64,000 nt of DNA from Rhynchospora pubera. Taxonomy: Eukaryota; Streptophyta; Magnoliopsida; Poales; Cyperaceae. The position numbers were made by a program, and so were the translations under genes. The notes below the pieces were generated by a model, which saw only the letters and a list, made by a program, of their open reading frames with translations, was not told the origin of the DNA and did not search any database. The stretch covers positions 122,254,752 to 122,318,751 of the forward strand of contig CM051462.1 in NCBI GenBank assembly GCA_028095005.1, in the 5' to 3' direction. Numbering within the stretch: the first letter of the stretch is position 1; each line of letters opens with the position of its first letter. This document shows, piece by piece, positions 35,261 to 49,000 of this stretch.

Positions 35261-35705
35261 GGGTGTGTTTGGATAAGCTTAAAATAAGAAATAAAAATAA
35301 GAAATTTCGGTATGCGTGCTTATTCTTATTCTTGTGCAATCCAAACAATACGGGTATGTTTGGATGAGCATGGAATAAGGAATAAGAATAAGGAATTTCG
35401 ATAAGCGTGCTTATCCAAATTCCTTATTCTTATACCATGGTTTTGTTAGTATAGGAATAAGGGTCCAAATTCCTTATTCTTGTGTTGTTTGGGTTGCACA
35501 AGAATAAGAATAAGCACGCATATCAAAATTTCTTATCCTTATTCCTTATTCCATGGTCATCCAAACACACCCTACAAGAATAAGGAATTTGGGTCCTTAT
35601 TCTTATACTAATAAAATCATAGTATAAAAATAAAAAATTTAAATAAGCACGCATACCGAAATTTCTTATTCTTATTGATTATTGATGGCTCATCCAAACA
35701 CACCC
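35261..35705. mobile_element. Tourist-like MITE, family B, interrupted by a second family B copy
   Basis: The outer copy has ends GGGTGTGTTTGGATAAGC and CTCATCCAAACACACCC, with flanks ACA at 35258-35260 and 35706-35708. Its two halves (35261-35348 and 35576-35705) join into one element once the inner copy is removed. The family is marked by AATAAGAATAAG and AAGCACGCATA blocks. A truncated member is at 3341-3425. Confidence 0.85.
35352..35572. mobile_element. Tourist-like MITE, family B, inserted in its own family
   Basis: 221 bp, ends GGGTATGTTTGGATGAGCAT and ATGGTCATCCAAACACACCC, flanked by TAC on both sides (35349-35351, 35573-35575). Because the two copies are alike, this stretch is easily misread as a complex tandem repeat. 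Confidence 0.85.
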
Positions 35706-35708
35706 ACA

Positions 35709-36579
35709 AATTATCAGAAAACTAAGCCCCATTATAGAAGGACAAGACAGATTGGGACGTGGGGATGCTTTTGACTTAGACCGCCTTACAAATCATAAAA
35801 GTCTCTCTCAGTCGTTGATTGCCAGCTAAGTTTAACCCCATTGCGTCGCCTTTTTTATTTCTTTTGTCTGTTTCCTGGCTTTTCTATTTATATATTATCT
35901 CTCATCTAATCACTATTTCTCCATATGCGCTAATTTTCTCCGGAAAGTTTTTCAAAAAAAAAAAAAAATCTCTCCGGAAAGCTTTGCTTTTCCTAATAAT
36001 GTCTCACAGGTAATGCCTTGATATGTATTATAAATCACAGAGATTTTTTCTGTTCATTTTATATTTAAAATTTGCAAATAATTTTTTAAAATTATTATTA
36101 ATACCATTGGTATATTAGTTTTACAATACGATATCATGTTGTATAGAAGTATAGTTCATTTTTTTTATTAGGAATAAATAGTTTGTTAAAATTTGGTTTT
36201 CCCAATTTTGGTTAAATATAGACCAATCAACAAAAAAGTAATACCAAACTATCTCCCACTGATAGATTAGTTCTAATATGCAACTACTAAGGCAAATATG
36301 ACAATTTGGTGCGTACTTCTTGTGACATTTTTGTTGCTGCCCTTGTGTCTTTTTCCTAAACAAGTAGTTATGAAATAAATATCTGGATTCAGCTAAACTC
36401 GTTCGTTATTATGTCATTTTCCAATTTCCTAAACATCGCCAATAATGTATAAAATTTCATGGTTAGCTTCAAGCAATTGAGGGAAACCCTCTATTTCTCT
36501 AAAGGTCCCACTACAGAAATTCGGCTGAAAAACTGAACGGTTTTGTTAGGAGGCGACTTTATGAGAATGATAAAGTTAC
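35709..36579. other. Intergenic DNA, nothing recognised
   Basis: No coding region or repeat structure is recognised. Confidence 0.45.
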
Positions 36580-39500
36580 ATGTTCTGTCCAAAAGAAGTG
36601 GGTAGATTAGAATTGAATAAGCTTCCAGATGGAAGGAATGAAAAATCAAAACATATATTATTCGGCAGTTTAAGATCCGACTCGAAACAACTATTCGCGT
36701 ACAGTTCTCCGAACAGTTCTTCCATCCGATCCGTTCATCTTCCATCTTTTCTAGCACCTATCGTGTCGCTCATCCCTTCTCCGAAATCCTTTCCTTCTCC
36801 GCCTCGATTTTTTCTCTGTGCTTGGTGTGTCGCTTTGGCTCCTCAAGGGTCGCCATTTGCTGCCTCGGTTTGCTCCGCCATGTGGTCCATGTACGAAGGC
36901 CTGTCGGAACATGCTCCCGGTCTGTACGCCGCTCGGTCAGCTTTTCGTCTATTGTTCCGTCTGCGGTTCATACGTGCTGTATTCTGTTCTTTGCTCCTGC
37001 CTTATGCGATTGCTGGATGCGCTCAGTGTTGTGGGCGCTGCGTTTTCCTCTCCTCCTCTTCTCTTCTTACCTTGGTGTTTTCTCATCCGATTCCATGCTT
37101 TTCCTGCTGCGATTTGTACCGAATTTCTTATTCCAATGCACGCACCGTGTTGCCTCTAGATTATTCCATTTGTGCTTATTTTGGCCTCTTCTCCGATTGC
37201 ATGCTGTTTTTTGGTTGCTTTGGTAACATTTTGCTCTCTTCTTTTCCTTTCTTCCAAATTTCTGTCCCTTTTTGTTCATGTGATCTGTCTGATTTTTCTC
37301 ATTTCTGTTTCTTTCAGGTTGCTGGTCTGCTCCATTGCTACTTCGTTTCTTCCTTGCCTGCTTCGACCTTCTGATTTTACTCGGGTTTGTTCTGTTGTTC
37401 CCTTTTGATTGGCTTCCTTTTTTTTTGCCTTTTCTGCTCTTAAACTGTTCGCCAATAGTTGTCAACAATTGAGAGATGCTCCTGTACGGAGGGCATTCAG
37501 TGCCGCTTCTTCTCTCTTCCTTTTAGCCTTTCTCCTCTTCTCTCGCTCCCTATTTAGGGTTTCTCTGTTGTGATCAAAAGAAAAACATTCCTATTAGAAC
37601 TGAGTCGAATCCCATCTTTGCTTCCCATGGTGTGTTCTCTCTCTTACCCTCTCGCTCTATCCTCTTTGGATTTTCCTTTTGTTGATTTTTGTTTTTTTTG
37701 TGTTGTCTTTCTGATTGTGAGGTGATGCCATGCCGATTGCTGGATTTTTGTTTCTATATTGCTGGATTTTGAGGCATTATTGTGAGGTCATTGCTATCTT
37801 TGTGTAGACTTATTCTATTTATCCACATTAAAATACCTGCATTGCATTGGCTATAATTTTAATTTTTCTTCTTATGTTGGGCAGGATTGGAGCCTGGAGG
37901 GTACAAAGATTGAGTATATGAATAATATGATGTGTCTGGTAAGTACAGAGTGCAAAGGTCAAAAATGATTATTGCCTCTCCAGTTGTGTACATTTCTTTT
38001 CCTTTCTGTGAATTTAAAAACATTCTTTTTTTTTTCAAATTTTTCTTTGTTGTTATTACTTTCTCTTCGCAATTTTTCTTCTTTTGTTTTTGTTTACTAT
38101 TTTCAATTTCAATTTAGTCTTAACTAGCCTCTTAGGCTGATCATCCCTGTAATCCTATTTTTTTTCCCATTACAGGCCCTCTGGATAAAAGTTTTAAAGA
38201 TTGTTGTCAATTTGCAACGGATAGCAGTTTATGAAGTAATTGTTTACTTTCTTAATATTTATTGCTTGGGAAAAAAAAATAGAGTTATGACGAAATTGAA
38301 TAGATATCGATTCAAGTTGCAGCAATTCTATCAAGCATTGTCATTTACCGTGCTTCTTTCAAGCAAACTCAGGTTGAGTAAATTTTAATGGTAATTGCCA
38401 ATGTTGCTCAACAAAATCGTGAGTTAAAATTATGGTATCAGTGAAAGATATTATTGTTTTTATTGTTTGTCATTATTTCCAGTTCAGTAGTCGTGGTTGT
38501 TGTTTGCATATGACCCAAAAAGTGTGGGTGACACTTGAAATGTGTGGTTTTTTTTTAATGTATAATAACGCTAGGCTGTTGCTTTTTTGGAATGCATGAA
38601 ATTGGGAAAATTGCTGCAGAAATTGCTATTTGTCGCAAGCTAGCACTTCAACTTAGGTTCGTTTTATCTCATTTTTCTTTCAAATTCCTTACTTTGTTCA
38701 TTTTTTATTTTGTTTCTTAGTTAGTTTCTATTTATTTTTATGTTTATTTTTTCATGCTGGGGTTCCATGCTGATTGCCAGCAGATGAATGAAGCCAGTGT
38801 GCTGATGCCATGCCGATTGCCAACATAGAAGAAATCTAAAGAATCACTTAAGGTTTGGTATTTTCTATTTCTGTAAAATAGGTAAATATTATTGGTGAGA
38901 AAATGCCATTTGAACAACACTTATTACTTTAATTTACTTATGCAAGTTATCAGCATGGCATTTCAACTCAATTTAATTTGCTAGAGGACAATTAAACACT
39001 TGCTCTCGAGAGTGCTATCCTTTTTTTCAGAATTTGTGCAAAGTATTGTGTAAGATAGTGAAAGACACCAACACATGTAGCCATTGGTTGACTTTATTTA
39101 TAAGCACTGTCATTTGAACTTTAATTTTGTTCTTTGTATGTTGTCAGGTTTATTGATTGACATTATAAAACTGACTCAATTTTTATCCCTGTCGATATGC
39201 GGGTAGGCACTGAGGTGTATTTGCACACATAATGTTGATTAATTCCGTCTGATTTCTTAATGTAGATACTAATATCCGCATCTTTCTTCTTATATTTTAT
39301 TCATTGTTCTTTTATCAACACAATGGTGCTTATTTTGGCGTTTTGGATTCATAACATACTCTATTGAGATAAAATCATGCACAGGTATAAAAAATATAGG
39401 CAAATCATTAAATATATTAAGGGCCGCAGTTTGACTTTCGTTTGACCCAGCTATTGCTATGCGTTTCTTTGGTGCCGGAAAAATAGATAGCCTTCTTTGT

Positions 39501-41410
39501 TTGGTGCTCAATTGACAACTGCACAATTTCGTACGAGATAGGAAAGTCATGTCATCAAATTTTTTCCAGGAGAACAGATGTGTGTCCTGGACCAAAGACA
39601 GATTGAAATTTTAAGACACCTGTTGTTCCTTATAGAAAAACTGTAAGTCAATTGCACCATATCTGCACTGTTATTTTACTATTAGTGTATTAGCTTTTCT
39701 GCGATCATTTTTTTTATCGCGTAATTCAATTTTTTCTTTTCACCTTACTGCTCAGTGTGCCTTTTGTAGGTTTTTGCTGCCGCATCTTTCGTGTCGGCTG
39801 TGTGTTTCCTTTGCATTGGTGGTCTGTGCTGTGGTTTGGTCTGCTGCATCTTGCTTCTGTTCCTTTGATCCTGTGAGTTTTTTCCCTCCCTTTTTTTCAT
39901 GTTTGGTAGACTTTTTTGATGAACATGTGTTGTGGGACTCTTAGTTGTGTTTGTGACTTCATTGTTGTGTTAAAATTCATTTAAAATTTCGTATCTGCTT
40001 TTTTATGTTTAGGAAATGTATTTTTTGTGCAGAGATCTGTCTGTTTAGCTTCTAAGGATAATTTTTATGCGGTGTTGATCAGTTATTGATCTATTAATTG
40101 ACAGTCTAATTTAGCTCCAAAGGTAGATCATAATCAGATTAATTTTAGGCCTTTTGGTAGTGTACAAAAGCCACGCTATAGGCAGCTTCGAGAACTGTTG
40201 GGTGCGTGCTGGTTACTGATGCTATCGTTCCCGCAATAATTTAATATTTATATTTGGATGTTATGTGTATCATTATGTCCTTTATTTTCATATTGGCGTA
40301 GTTTGTCTTATGTATCTCACCAAGCAAGCTGTGACATTAAGTTATCCGTTTAAACCTGCGCTTCATTTTTCATGTACGATTTCTAGTGCAGCTATATGCT
40401 ACTTTTGAGTATAAATTATAGATAATGCATTTATACTGGCACGCCAAAAAGCTATAACAGATGGCAAGTTTTGATTCAATCTTTACAAGGTACTTCTCTG
40501 ATTTGAGCTGAAGGTTTGTAAATTTCTTTTTCTCTCCTTTTGACTCAGTTTGCTGTAATTTGCTATTAATGACTTTCATAAATCTTTTGATTATTGTAGA
40601 GGAGACAAATAAAAATTGCATAACAGATGATGTCGATGTTTGAGCATGGAAGAATTGAAGTTTACCTGTTTGATTAGAGCTTGGTTTTAAAAGTGTCATG
40701 CCTTACTTTTGCGATGATCTGGTATTGTGCCGTTCTTCGGGTTCTTTATTCTGGACCCCAACTTGACTATTTCTTCTTATATGTCATCTTTCTTCCATAA
40801 TCTAAAATGTTATTTTAGATAATTATTTTTATTGCCATCTTTTGCTCATTGTACATGTGCATGACTGGCTCTAAGAGTTGGTGGTGGACTGATCAAAGCA
40901 ATAAAATGAAGTATGCCCCTTTAGATCGGGTTTGATTTGTACCTGTAATCAAATTAAGTTGTGTTGTAGTAGTTTCCGAGAACACAGGTAAAAAAACTGA
41001 GAGTTCAATGACCTTATAATTAAATTCATTTTAGGCTTTTACATAAATTGGTTCTGCAATTCATAAATTGTCACATATTGTGAACTCATTAATGCATCAG
41101 TCCAGAAAGCTTCTTCAGCTTACATTTTGTCAGCAAATTTTTTATGATATGATATCAACTAAGGATGAGTTGGCAAACAACAATGAATATTTGGAAAACT
41201 AAAATGCATTTAGGATTGCTTGCATATGTTAGATATCAGATATTGCTGCTTGATTATAAATTACTTAAATTTATGTTTGCCTTTCGATTAATTTTAAGTA
41301 GTCAACTTTTTTTTGAGCTGCAGGTTCGAAGGTTTTGGATGTCCTTTGGCACATGTTTGAAGGCAAAGAAGTCAATTGCAGTGACATGAATGATGATATT
41401 ATTATTGGTA
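36580..41410 (+). other. Gene-like or pseudogene region with T-rich introns, unresolved
   Basis: The plus strand looks transcribed: a C/T-rich leader-like stretch (36700-37600), then T-rich intron-like DNA broken by short exon-like pieces. One runs from about 37885 to 37938, with GGGCAG before and GTAAGTAC after. Another runs from about 41324 to 41408, after TTTTTTTGAGCTGCAG and before GTACAT; it reads GSKVLDVLWHMFEGKEVNC in one frame, which looks like real protein but is not one I can name. The phrase GATGCCATGCCGATTGC occurs twice (near 37724 and 38805). The long open frame at 36580-37374 crosses the leader-like part and has no domain. This could be a decayed host gene, a non-coding RNA gene, or host exons captured by a Helitron ending at 42177. 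Confidence 0.35.
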
Positions 41411-41439
41411 CATTTTCTGTTGTCTTTTTTTTTTTTTAA

Positions 41440-42177
41440 AAAAAAACAACCTAATGGTTACCGTTTTATTATATGAAACTCAACGTATATACAAAAAACA
41501 AGGCACAAAGAAATAACCGCTCTGAACTTGACCGCTGCCCCTTATTCAAAACTAAAACCCAAATTGTACCAGACCAATTGTACCAGCCAAGCAAACTAAT
41601 CTAACTCCCCATTTTCTGTATTTGCTATAAAGCATTGCACGAATGGTAATCCATTGAACAATAACCTATCGAATCTGTATTTTTAATTTTCAAAACGACT
41701 CTAAAAAACCCACAAATTACAAAAGGAGTCCAATTCTGTTGTTTTTTCAAAAGAGTAAAATATTTATGTGCATTGGCAGTCCTTTTTTTATTGACGGTTG
41801 TTATTTTTCCGACCCCTTCCAACAATTGATGTTGATCAAGTATGTTGAAGTCCTAATAGCACATGAGAACAAATATACTTTACTCATGAAGAGGTCCGAT
41901 AGTACACAAGAGTACGTTGAACTATACATATTTTCTTTTTCTTTTTGCTTCATATTGTACTTTATGAAAGAGTCAACATGTAAATGTTTTTTAGATACTA
42001 CATAATTTTTTATGTTCCTATCTTTGACCTTTTTCATTTTTTTCATATTTTTTCTATTTGCACTGTGATTGATGGATGTAACCAATTGAAGTCCAAATAA
42101 AATTGCTATACTAGCAAAATTCGACAAAAATATGAGAGAAAAAAAATAAGTCGCGCAACGCGCGACAAACCCACTAG
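41440..42177 (+). mobile_element. Helitron 3' part with hairpin and CTAG terminus
   Basis: Bases 42150-42166 form a stem-loop (GTCGCGC, loop, GCGCGAC), followed 7 bp later by CTAG at 42174-42177 and then T. This is the standard 3' end of plant Helitrons (hairpin, CTRR, insertion before T). The 5' end (A|TC) was not located; the left limit given here is arbitrary, and the element may extend back to 36.5 kb. No Rep/helicase coding sequence is visible. Confidence 0.6.
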
Positions 42178-42284
42178 TCTATGTGGAAAGAGAAATTAAT
42201 ATGAAGAGTCCGTAATATTTTGAATAAAAATCATAACTGTACATCTATAGATAAAAATATAAAATATTTTTGAGAAATACTAGT

Positions 42285-42530
42285 GTCCTATATATAGGAC
42301 GGATGAGTCCGTCTAATATGATAGTTTTCACATTTTTAAATTTGAAATAACCGATCCGAACCGTTCTATATGTTCTTCACATTGAAAACTTGCAAGAAAT
42401 CAATTTTTACATTTTTCCGAATTTGTTTACTATTTTTTGGGTATTATTGAAATTCATGATATAAACATTATGGATCGTCCATTAACAACGATTTTCTAAA
42501 ACATTATTTTTTGATAACTTAACAATTGAA
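42285..42530. mobile_element. Truncated Mutator-type MITE
   Basis: Contains CCTATATATAGGACGGATG, GTCCGTCTAATATGAT and the 'ccgatccgaaccgtt' core shared with the other Mutator MITEs. Only the left half is recognisable; the right arm is missing. Confidence 0.5.
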
Positions 42531-42769
42531 TTTCGTACAATTGGAGACCTCAAATTACATTAAGGATAATTATTTTTGAAGTTATAAAATACTAAAATAG
42601 CGAAAACACTTGATATATGATAAGGAAACACCGAATCTAAATTTTTTTTTTATATAAATCTGAAAAATGCACCATAAAAAAATATAATGTCGAGCTTCAG
42701 AATGAAAATCTGTTAAAAACATCAAAATAAATTATTAACTAGTTTTTTTAATACAAAATGAAAATGTTG

Positions 42770-45700
42770 ACCACCTCACCCAAATAAAATGAAAAAGAGA
42801 TTTGATAATGATTAAGGAATTAAATTGTAATACCAAATAAATTTGTATCTAGACCTAACCTCGCTAATCGTTTGTAGTTTAGTTCTAGGATCGAACTCAA
42901 AGGACGGATTAATGAATACCGGACTTGTTATTTTTCTAAAGCTAGACAATTAAAAAGGAGTGAAATCGATTATAAAATAAACTAAATAGATAAATCTAAA
43001 GGTAAATTGAAATAATATAAGTGTTTTTGGGTGTTTTTGTAAATTGAAATAATTAAGAAATCTAAAGGTATGTTTTTGGGTTTTCAAATGATATAAAAAC
43101 GTCTTAGGGATCAGGTTTCGCTTTAGTTTGGATTTCTAAAACTCAAAGTTCAACACTTTCATGCAAACACATAAGCTTTAAAAGCAACAGTGTTCCAACT
43201 CGGTCCGAGTTGAGAACTGAGGTGGCTCGAATTGACTTGGTTTGGTCTATTATGAATCATGCAAGGATTGGTTGGCTAAACCTAGACTTACTAACACTCG
43301 ACGTTCGCTTTTTGGGCCAGGGAATGGTTTAATAACAACCGCTTCTAATCAAACTAATTAACCCACAAATTTTTGTATAGGAAAGTCAATTATTTTAAAC
43401 TTGTTTAATGATTTTCGTAAGGATATTTAAAAGTCTTTTGCACTGTCTAAAAATTACACTTTTGATGTTAATTAATCTTCCTTTTTCGGATCAACGATTT
43501 ATCCCATGTACTTGGCTTAAACTAATCTTGTTTATCCTAACTTGGACTTAACTAAACGTGGTCATTCATTTAGAAGCTAATTAAGAAATCGCAAGTAGTT
43601 TAAACAAGCAATTAATGTTAGGGAGTGTGTAATTTTTAATTTTAGTGCTAATTACAAATTAATTAAGCCATCAAAACATCACACACATAAAGATCTAGCA
43701 CATAAGCCATTCAACACAAGAGAAAAGGGTTGGAAATATACCTCTCTTGGTATCGCAACCAAGAGGTTTGTTCCAACGGCTTTGGTGTCGGTGGCGTGCT
43801 CTCCAATCACCTCCTAATTGCGGCGCCTCGAGTCCACTATGGTATTAACCAAATTCTTCTCAATTCGTGCTAGCGAAGAGAAGAACGAGTCTAATCCCAA
43901 GCGTTCCCTTTCTTCAACCAACGAACCAAACTAATTTGTGGGAGAGAGGGATGCTCAACACATGAGCTTGAGTGGAGAGGAGAGGAGAGGGGGCGGCGCA
44001 CCCTTTGGGGGGGCAAGGTGGCGGCTAGAGAGAGGGAGAGAGAAGAGAGCAAAAAGAGCCACCATAAGGTCTCTTATATAGCCTCTTAACCCTAGCTAGG
44101 AGTTCACACAATTTACAAGTGTGCCACTCCCACCTACCTACTTGTGGCCGGCCTACTAGTGGGCTTCTTTGGCCCACTAGTCCATCTCCATTTGGTCCCT
44201 TTATTCTATTAATTAAAGGTCCACTCAAAACTATTTAATTTGGACATTTAATTTACCAATAAATTAAAGCCCAAATAACTTAATTAAATTAAGTGTGTTG
44301 TTTATAAATAATTATTAACTTAATAATAATTATTTAGAGATTAGGCTATGCATTAATTTATTTCTATATGATCCATTTGACTTAATTAATTATAACGGTC
44401 CATAACGCTATTTAGTTAATTAATCAACTTATCATATTTTGCAATACTCATTATTGCAAATAAATAAATAATGAACATATGATTAAATGCCAATTTTGTG
44501 TGACCCTTTGAGGATTTATGTTATGTTGGACATGGAATTAAATCGCTATTTAATTCCAATAATCATAAGCGGTATCTAGCAACACGTTATGATTCCCAAT
44601 TCGCATAAATAGTGTACAGCTACAAAATTTCAATCCTGCATAAGAGAACAATTATGTTTCTCTATTTTGATTCTTATGTCACACGATATCATCGTATAAT
44701 CCAAGATAGGAACGTGTCATTCTTGCAGATTATACGTTTCTTGATCTAGAGATAATTGTATCAGTTGCTAGCAAACAATCTATCTCCATCAAGGGGCCCA
44801 AACAGATATCGTCACTCGCTAAGTGAATTAATGAGGGACATACGGTTTTCTTGATAATTAGCTTTTCCCCGCACAATTCAAGAATACTTAAATCAAGTCC
44901 GTATAGCAGCCTTTATCAGGAATCAGCGGTAGACATGATTTATAGCATCTATCCTCATGTGGAAAAGATAATCATCTCAAACATAGAACCAAAATCATAA
45001 CGAAATAAATAATGACACATAACACAATCCATATATTTATTTCGTGGGGTCCAGTCATGTACTATGTTCCATAACATATACATATGCAATTAAGTTGGTT
45101 ACTCTTAACCTATGATTTATAGAACTTAATCATCACTTAACTTGCATACTAATCTTATTGATAATTAATGTCCTTTGTTAATTATCAAGATTATAGACTT
45201 TTAGATTTGTCGTTGTCATTTACTACTAAATGAATAACAGTGATCTATGATTCAGATCCTCAACCTGAATGAACTGTCAACGAGTAAATCAAAGAACAAA
45301 TGATCTGAAATCACCAATAACATAAACTATAGAAGTAGCCTAATAAGATTGGCTTCTAGGACATATCTCTAACAATTAAAGACTACCCATTAAACAAATC
45401 ACAAATCATAACAAATCATCACATGTCAAATATCACCATCGCTACTCCCTTACTCCTAGGACAACTTAAATTCAGCCTAACATAGTACTAGAACAAACAA
45501 CAACAAGAGTATAAACAACAAGATACAAGCCCATTAAAAATAGAGAAGAAAACATAGGAAGAATAAACCAAATACTCCCTCTATGCTTCAATACCGTCTT
45601 CTAGGACAGTAGGGTGATGCAAGATGAGTTTTGAACCTTCTTCTCGCTTACGTCGCTTAGAGATTTGGATTTCTTCGGGTTGGTCAATAAATCTTGTAAG

Positions 45701-46090
45701 GTAGGTATGAAATTGTGGAGGCTAAGATGTCTTCTAAGGCAGATGAAGAGCCTTTTTATAGGGGTTCCACGCACAAGGAAAGAGGTCTAGGGCGCAAGGG
45801 CAAGAAAAACTAAAAAAAAAAAATAACTTCCATGCATAAAAACTTTCCATATGAGATGAGACGGCGTCTAACTCGGACCGAGTTGAGAAGAGGTGAGTCA
45901 TGGGTATGCCGGCTACGTGAACTCGGTCCGAGTTGGCTCCATTTTGGTCCGAGATGCTGTCTGAAAAATGTCTTTTCGTGCTAACAATGAGCCATCTCGC
46001 ATTCGTTTTGTACATGAAATCTTTTAGAGCTTGTAAATCCACAAAAAATCACCTAGAACCCTGAAAATAAGAAGAGAGACGAAGACAAAA
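42770..46090 (-). mobile_element. Old LTR-like retroelement sequence, split by a solo LTR
   Basis: On the minus strand the part at 45380-46080 contains a TATA box (TATAAAAA at 45753-45760) with leader-like sequence after it. The part at 42830-43610 contains 'gatcgaactcaaaggac', which resembles conserved non-coding stretches of some plant gypsy-type LTRs. The 15-bp palindrome AACTCGG(T/A)CCGAGTT is present in both parts (43199-43213, about 45869, about 45921). No gag-pol coding is present. The outer TG/CA ends and TSD could not be fixed, so the class is a judgement. Confidence 0.45.
43616..45374 (-). mobile_element. Copia-type solo LTR, 1759 bp, TSD ATTAA
   Basis: Read on the minus strand it begins TGTTAGAGATATGTCCTAG and ends CTCCCTAACA, the TG...CA rule with matching TGTTAG/CTAACA ends. 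The opening phrase, including AGAAGCCAATC, is one commonly seen at the start of plant Ty1/copia LTRs. The flanks are ATTAA at 43611-43615 and 45375-45379, a 5-bp retroviral-type TSD. A TATA box (TATATAAG, minus strand, 44074-44080) lies inside. There is no internal coding region and no second LTR, so it is a solo LTR left by recombination. Confidence 0.85.
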
Positions 46091-46099
46091 CCAATTCTT

Positions 46100-49000
46100 G
46101 AAAAAACATAACATTTTATCAAATAATTTAATTCTTTGAATGTAATTTAGGTGGTAAGTACGGTCCGAATACCATCAAATAATAACGATATCAATTACCT
46201 TATCCTGTCAGACTAAGAAATAGATTGTATTGAAAATCCGTTAATTAGTGTATGATTGCGCGCATTCCATCTGTCGTTAGTATATTAGCTTTTGATAGAT
46301 AGATATTTTAGTTGATGCGCTACACAATAACTGACCATCTATAGTGCCACATGGTACATGAGCGCAATAAACTTGAAATTTCGTCCGATGTCGGCAACTC
46401 CTACTTTTTATTTCTCAAACATGTTAATTAATGGGCTGACTATAAAAAGGTCAAAAGGTGTCATTAACTACTTGGCACGACGCAAAAATGATTCCTCTAA
46501 AAAAAGTCAGGCAGATGAAGTTTAAAAGAATCTGGATAAGTGCTGCTCCTTACATCTAACACGTAAGAAGATGCAAATGCAAACTGGATTTCGGTGGAAC
46601 TAATCTCTATCCGAAGATCTTTTACTAAAATAAAAGATGGAATCTGTTTTTTCAGTTTAATATTCACAAAGGAATTTTGAACTCTTCTTTTGATTATATT
46701 TGTTATCTATAGTAGTTAAATCTATAATTAATGTCAGCATAATTCGAAAATAAATAATATTATTTATTCAGAATTATAAATTAATCAGCACTTTTAATGA
46801 TGTACTATAATTTTTTTTAAATGGAAAAAAAGAGTATTGTCTTGTCTTTAAATTAGCAGTGTACACAATCTTATAAAAATATTAGCGCTTTAGCTATGAA
46901 AAACAATTCAGAACATACCTTTTTATATTCGAACGGTCCATCCAAAACATCTATTGTGTTCACATCAAAATTTAAAAAATATAATTTTTCTATGTTTATT
47001 ACAATTTCTCTTTTTTATTTATTTTTGAGTAATGACATGAGCTGATATTTTTTTATTAATTTTTAGTTATCATTCAAATATGCAAAAGATAGTAAATTTT
47101 TTTATAGACAGATTGGCTATATGAAAATGCGATTTTTTAAAAAATGCTGATTTTAAAATAAGAAACAATTTTTAATGATGATGAAAGGATCATATACTAA
47201 AAAAAATTATAAATTTGATGAATTCTTTTCTAAATATCATAAAAAGGTCGATTAATTTAAGATGTCATCACATACTGTTCTCGAGATATGAGGCCGTAGG
47301 ATGTCAGAGGATAGTAGTGATTCTACCAATAATTGTTCCCAGTAAAAATTAAATGGTCTGTTCATAAGAGCAGATGGATGTTATCATTTTGCTTATTAAA
47401 AAAAAAGTCTGTATTTATAATTTTATATTCTAAATATATTTACATAACTTCAAATAAATTTATCTCACCGAATATTTATCTAATTATTTCTAGTAGTGAT
47501 TTCATAACTTTAACTCAAATAAGAAATATATTTTTTCTATGTATTAATTTCATATTTTATAATTCTACTAACGGATCCCAAAGAAAGGGGGCATGAGTTA
47601 TGACAGTTGTGGTCAACGGGCAGTTGGTAGGTGGGATGGACTTTGCTTCTCATGTAAATTAGTTACCGAAATAATATGCATTTGCATGACGATAAGGACG
47701 AATAATACATCGCTTTCCCGTGGAAAATGTGTGTACTTTGTTTCTTTAATAAATAATTTGAGAAATTTTTGTTGGGAAGGATGCATCTGCAGTTAAAAGT
47801 GTTGAACTCCTGCGTCATCCGCTGTCTTTTTCGTATTGGACCGAACAAGGAAAACACAAGCAAGTGCCAGTCGTTTACCAGTTGTGTTCTCTGAATAAGC
47901 ATTTGGAATACCTAAATACATGCCAAAACAATTGACGTGTACGCGTGGTTTTTTGTCGCTTGTTGTTAATCAAGTGTAGAGCCTCTGTTGTTACCATTTA
48001 AAAAAAAAAAAAAACTGATTTCGATCGATCAATTTGAGTAGCAAACTTTTTCCACAGTACAACATAAAATAATCGAAATTAAAATTGGTGTAACATTCAA
48101 ATTCGAAATATCCTATTTTAGTTGGTTTTTTTTTAAATTTAGATGATTAATTTTTTTTAATATGATTTTGGAACTTATGAAGATGGCATGTTGTTTAATT
48201 TTAACGAAATCATGGAGCCAGATATATACAACCCCACTTCAGCAAAAAGTAACAAAACGGAAAAAAAAAATGTGTGGTATGAAGGAAGCACAAAGGTAAG
48301 CACAATGTATCCTTAAAAATGCAAACAACAACTTACGATGACAGCTATCCAAACATTTTACAACTTCTAAAACAACATGAGCGCCGCTGTAGCTACAGTG
48401 ATAAAGAGGATAAGATCTACCGAGACATCAGCCTTCTACAGTCTTTGTTTTTGGTTGGACCTTGCTCGAACTATCTTGGTAAACGAATCCTAATCAATTT
48501 AACAATTTCAACCATCTTCCTTATCTATGTCAGAGAGAATAAAAATGCCACAAATATCATAACTTCTTTTATTTCGCTAATATTTTAAAATTTAAAATTC
48601 AAACCGCTGATCTTGTTCAATTTAACGAGTGATGCATTTCTTTTCTTTATAATTTTTATAAAATTTGGAGTTTACTTGATACTCGACCAACATATCAACA
48701 CATGAACATATTAGAATAATTTGTTATTGCTAACAACATTTGTTTATTTTTTTTACCTCTCGATTGGATATCAAATGAACCCCAAAATTTATAAAAATTA
48801 TATAAAAGTTCATCGATTGTTAAAGTGGATTCAAATTTTAAATTATTAATGAAATAAAAAAAGTTATGATATTTATGGCACTATAACCCTCTCTAATCAA
48901 AATAGGATCAATGACTCTTATATTTATTTGCAATTAAAAATTATTTTTTAATAAAAAAAATAATCATAGCAACAAAAAGAATGTTTACTATGAGCATTAG

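Noticed and set aside
35261..35705. Complex tandem repeat or satellite
   Set aside because: Both copies have proper inverted ends and separate 3-bp TSDs, so it is two nested MITEs.
36580..37374. A 264-codon open frame
   Set aside because: It crosses a C/T-rich leader-like stretch, is rich in Phe/Ser/Leu/Cys from pyrimidine runs and shows no domain; two other frames are also open here.
43616..45374. Complete LTR retrotransposon with two short LTRs
   Set aside because: The terminal phrases occur only once each inside the interval, no primer-binding site plus polypurine tract pair is visible and there is no coding region; a solo LTR fits better.
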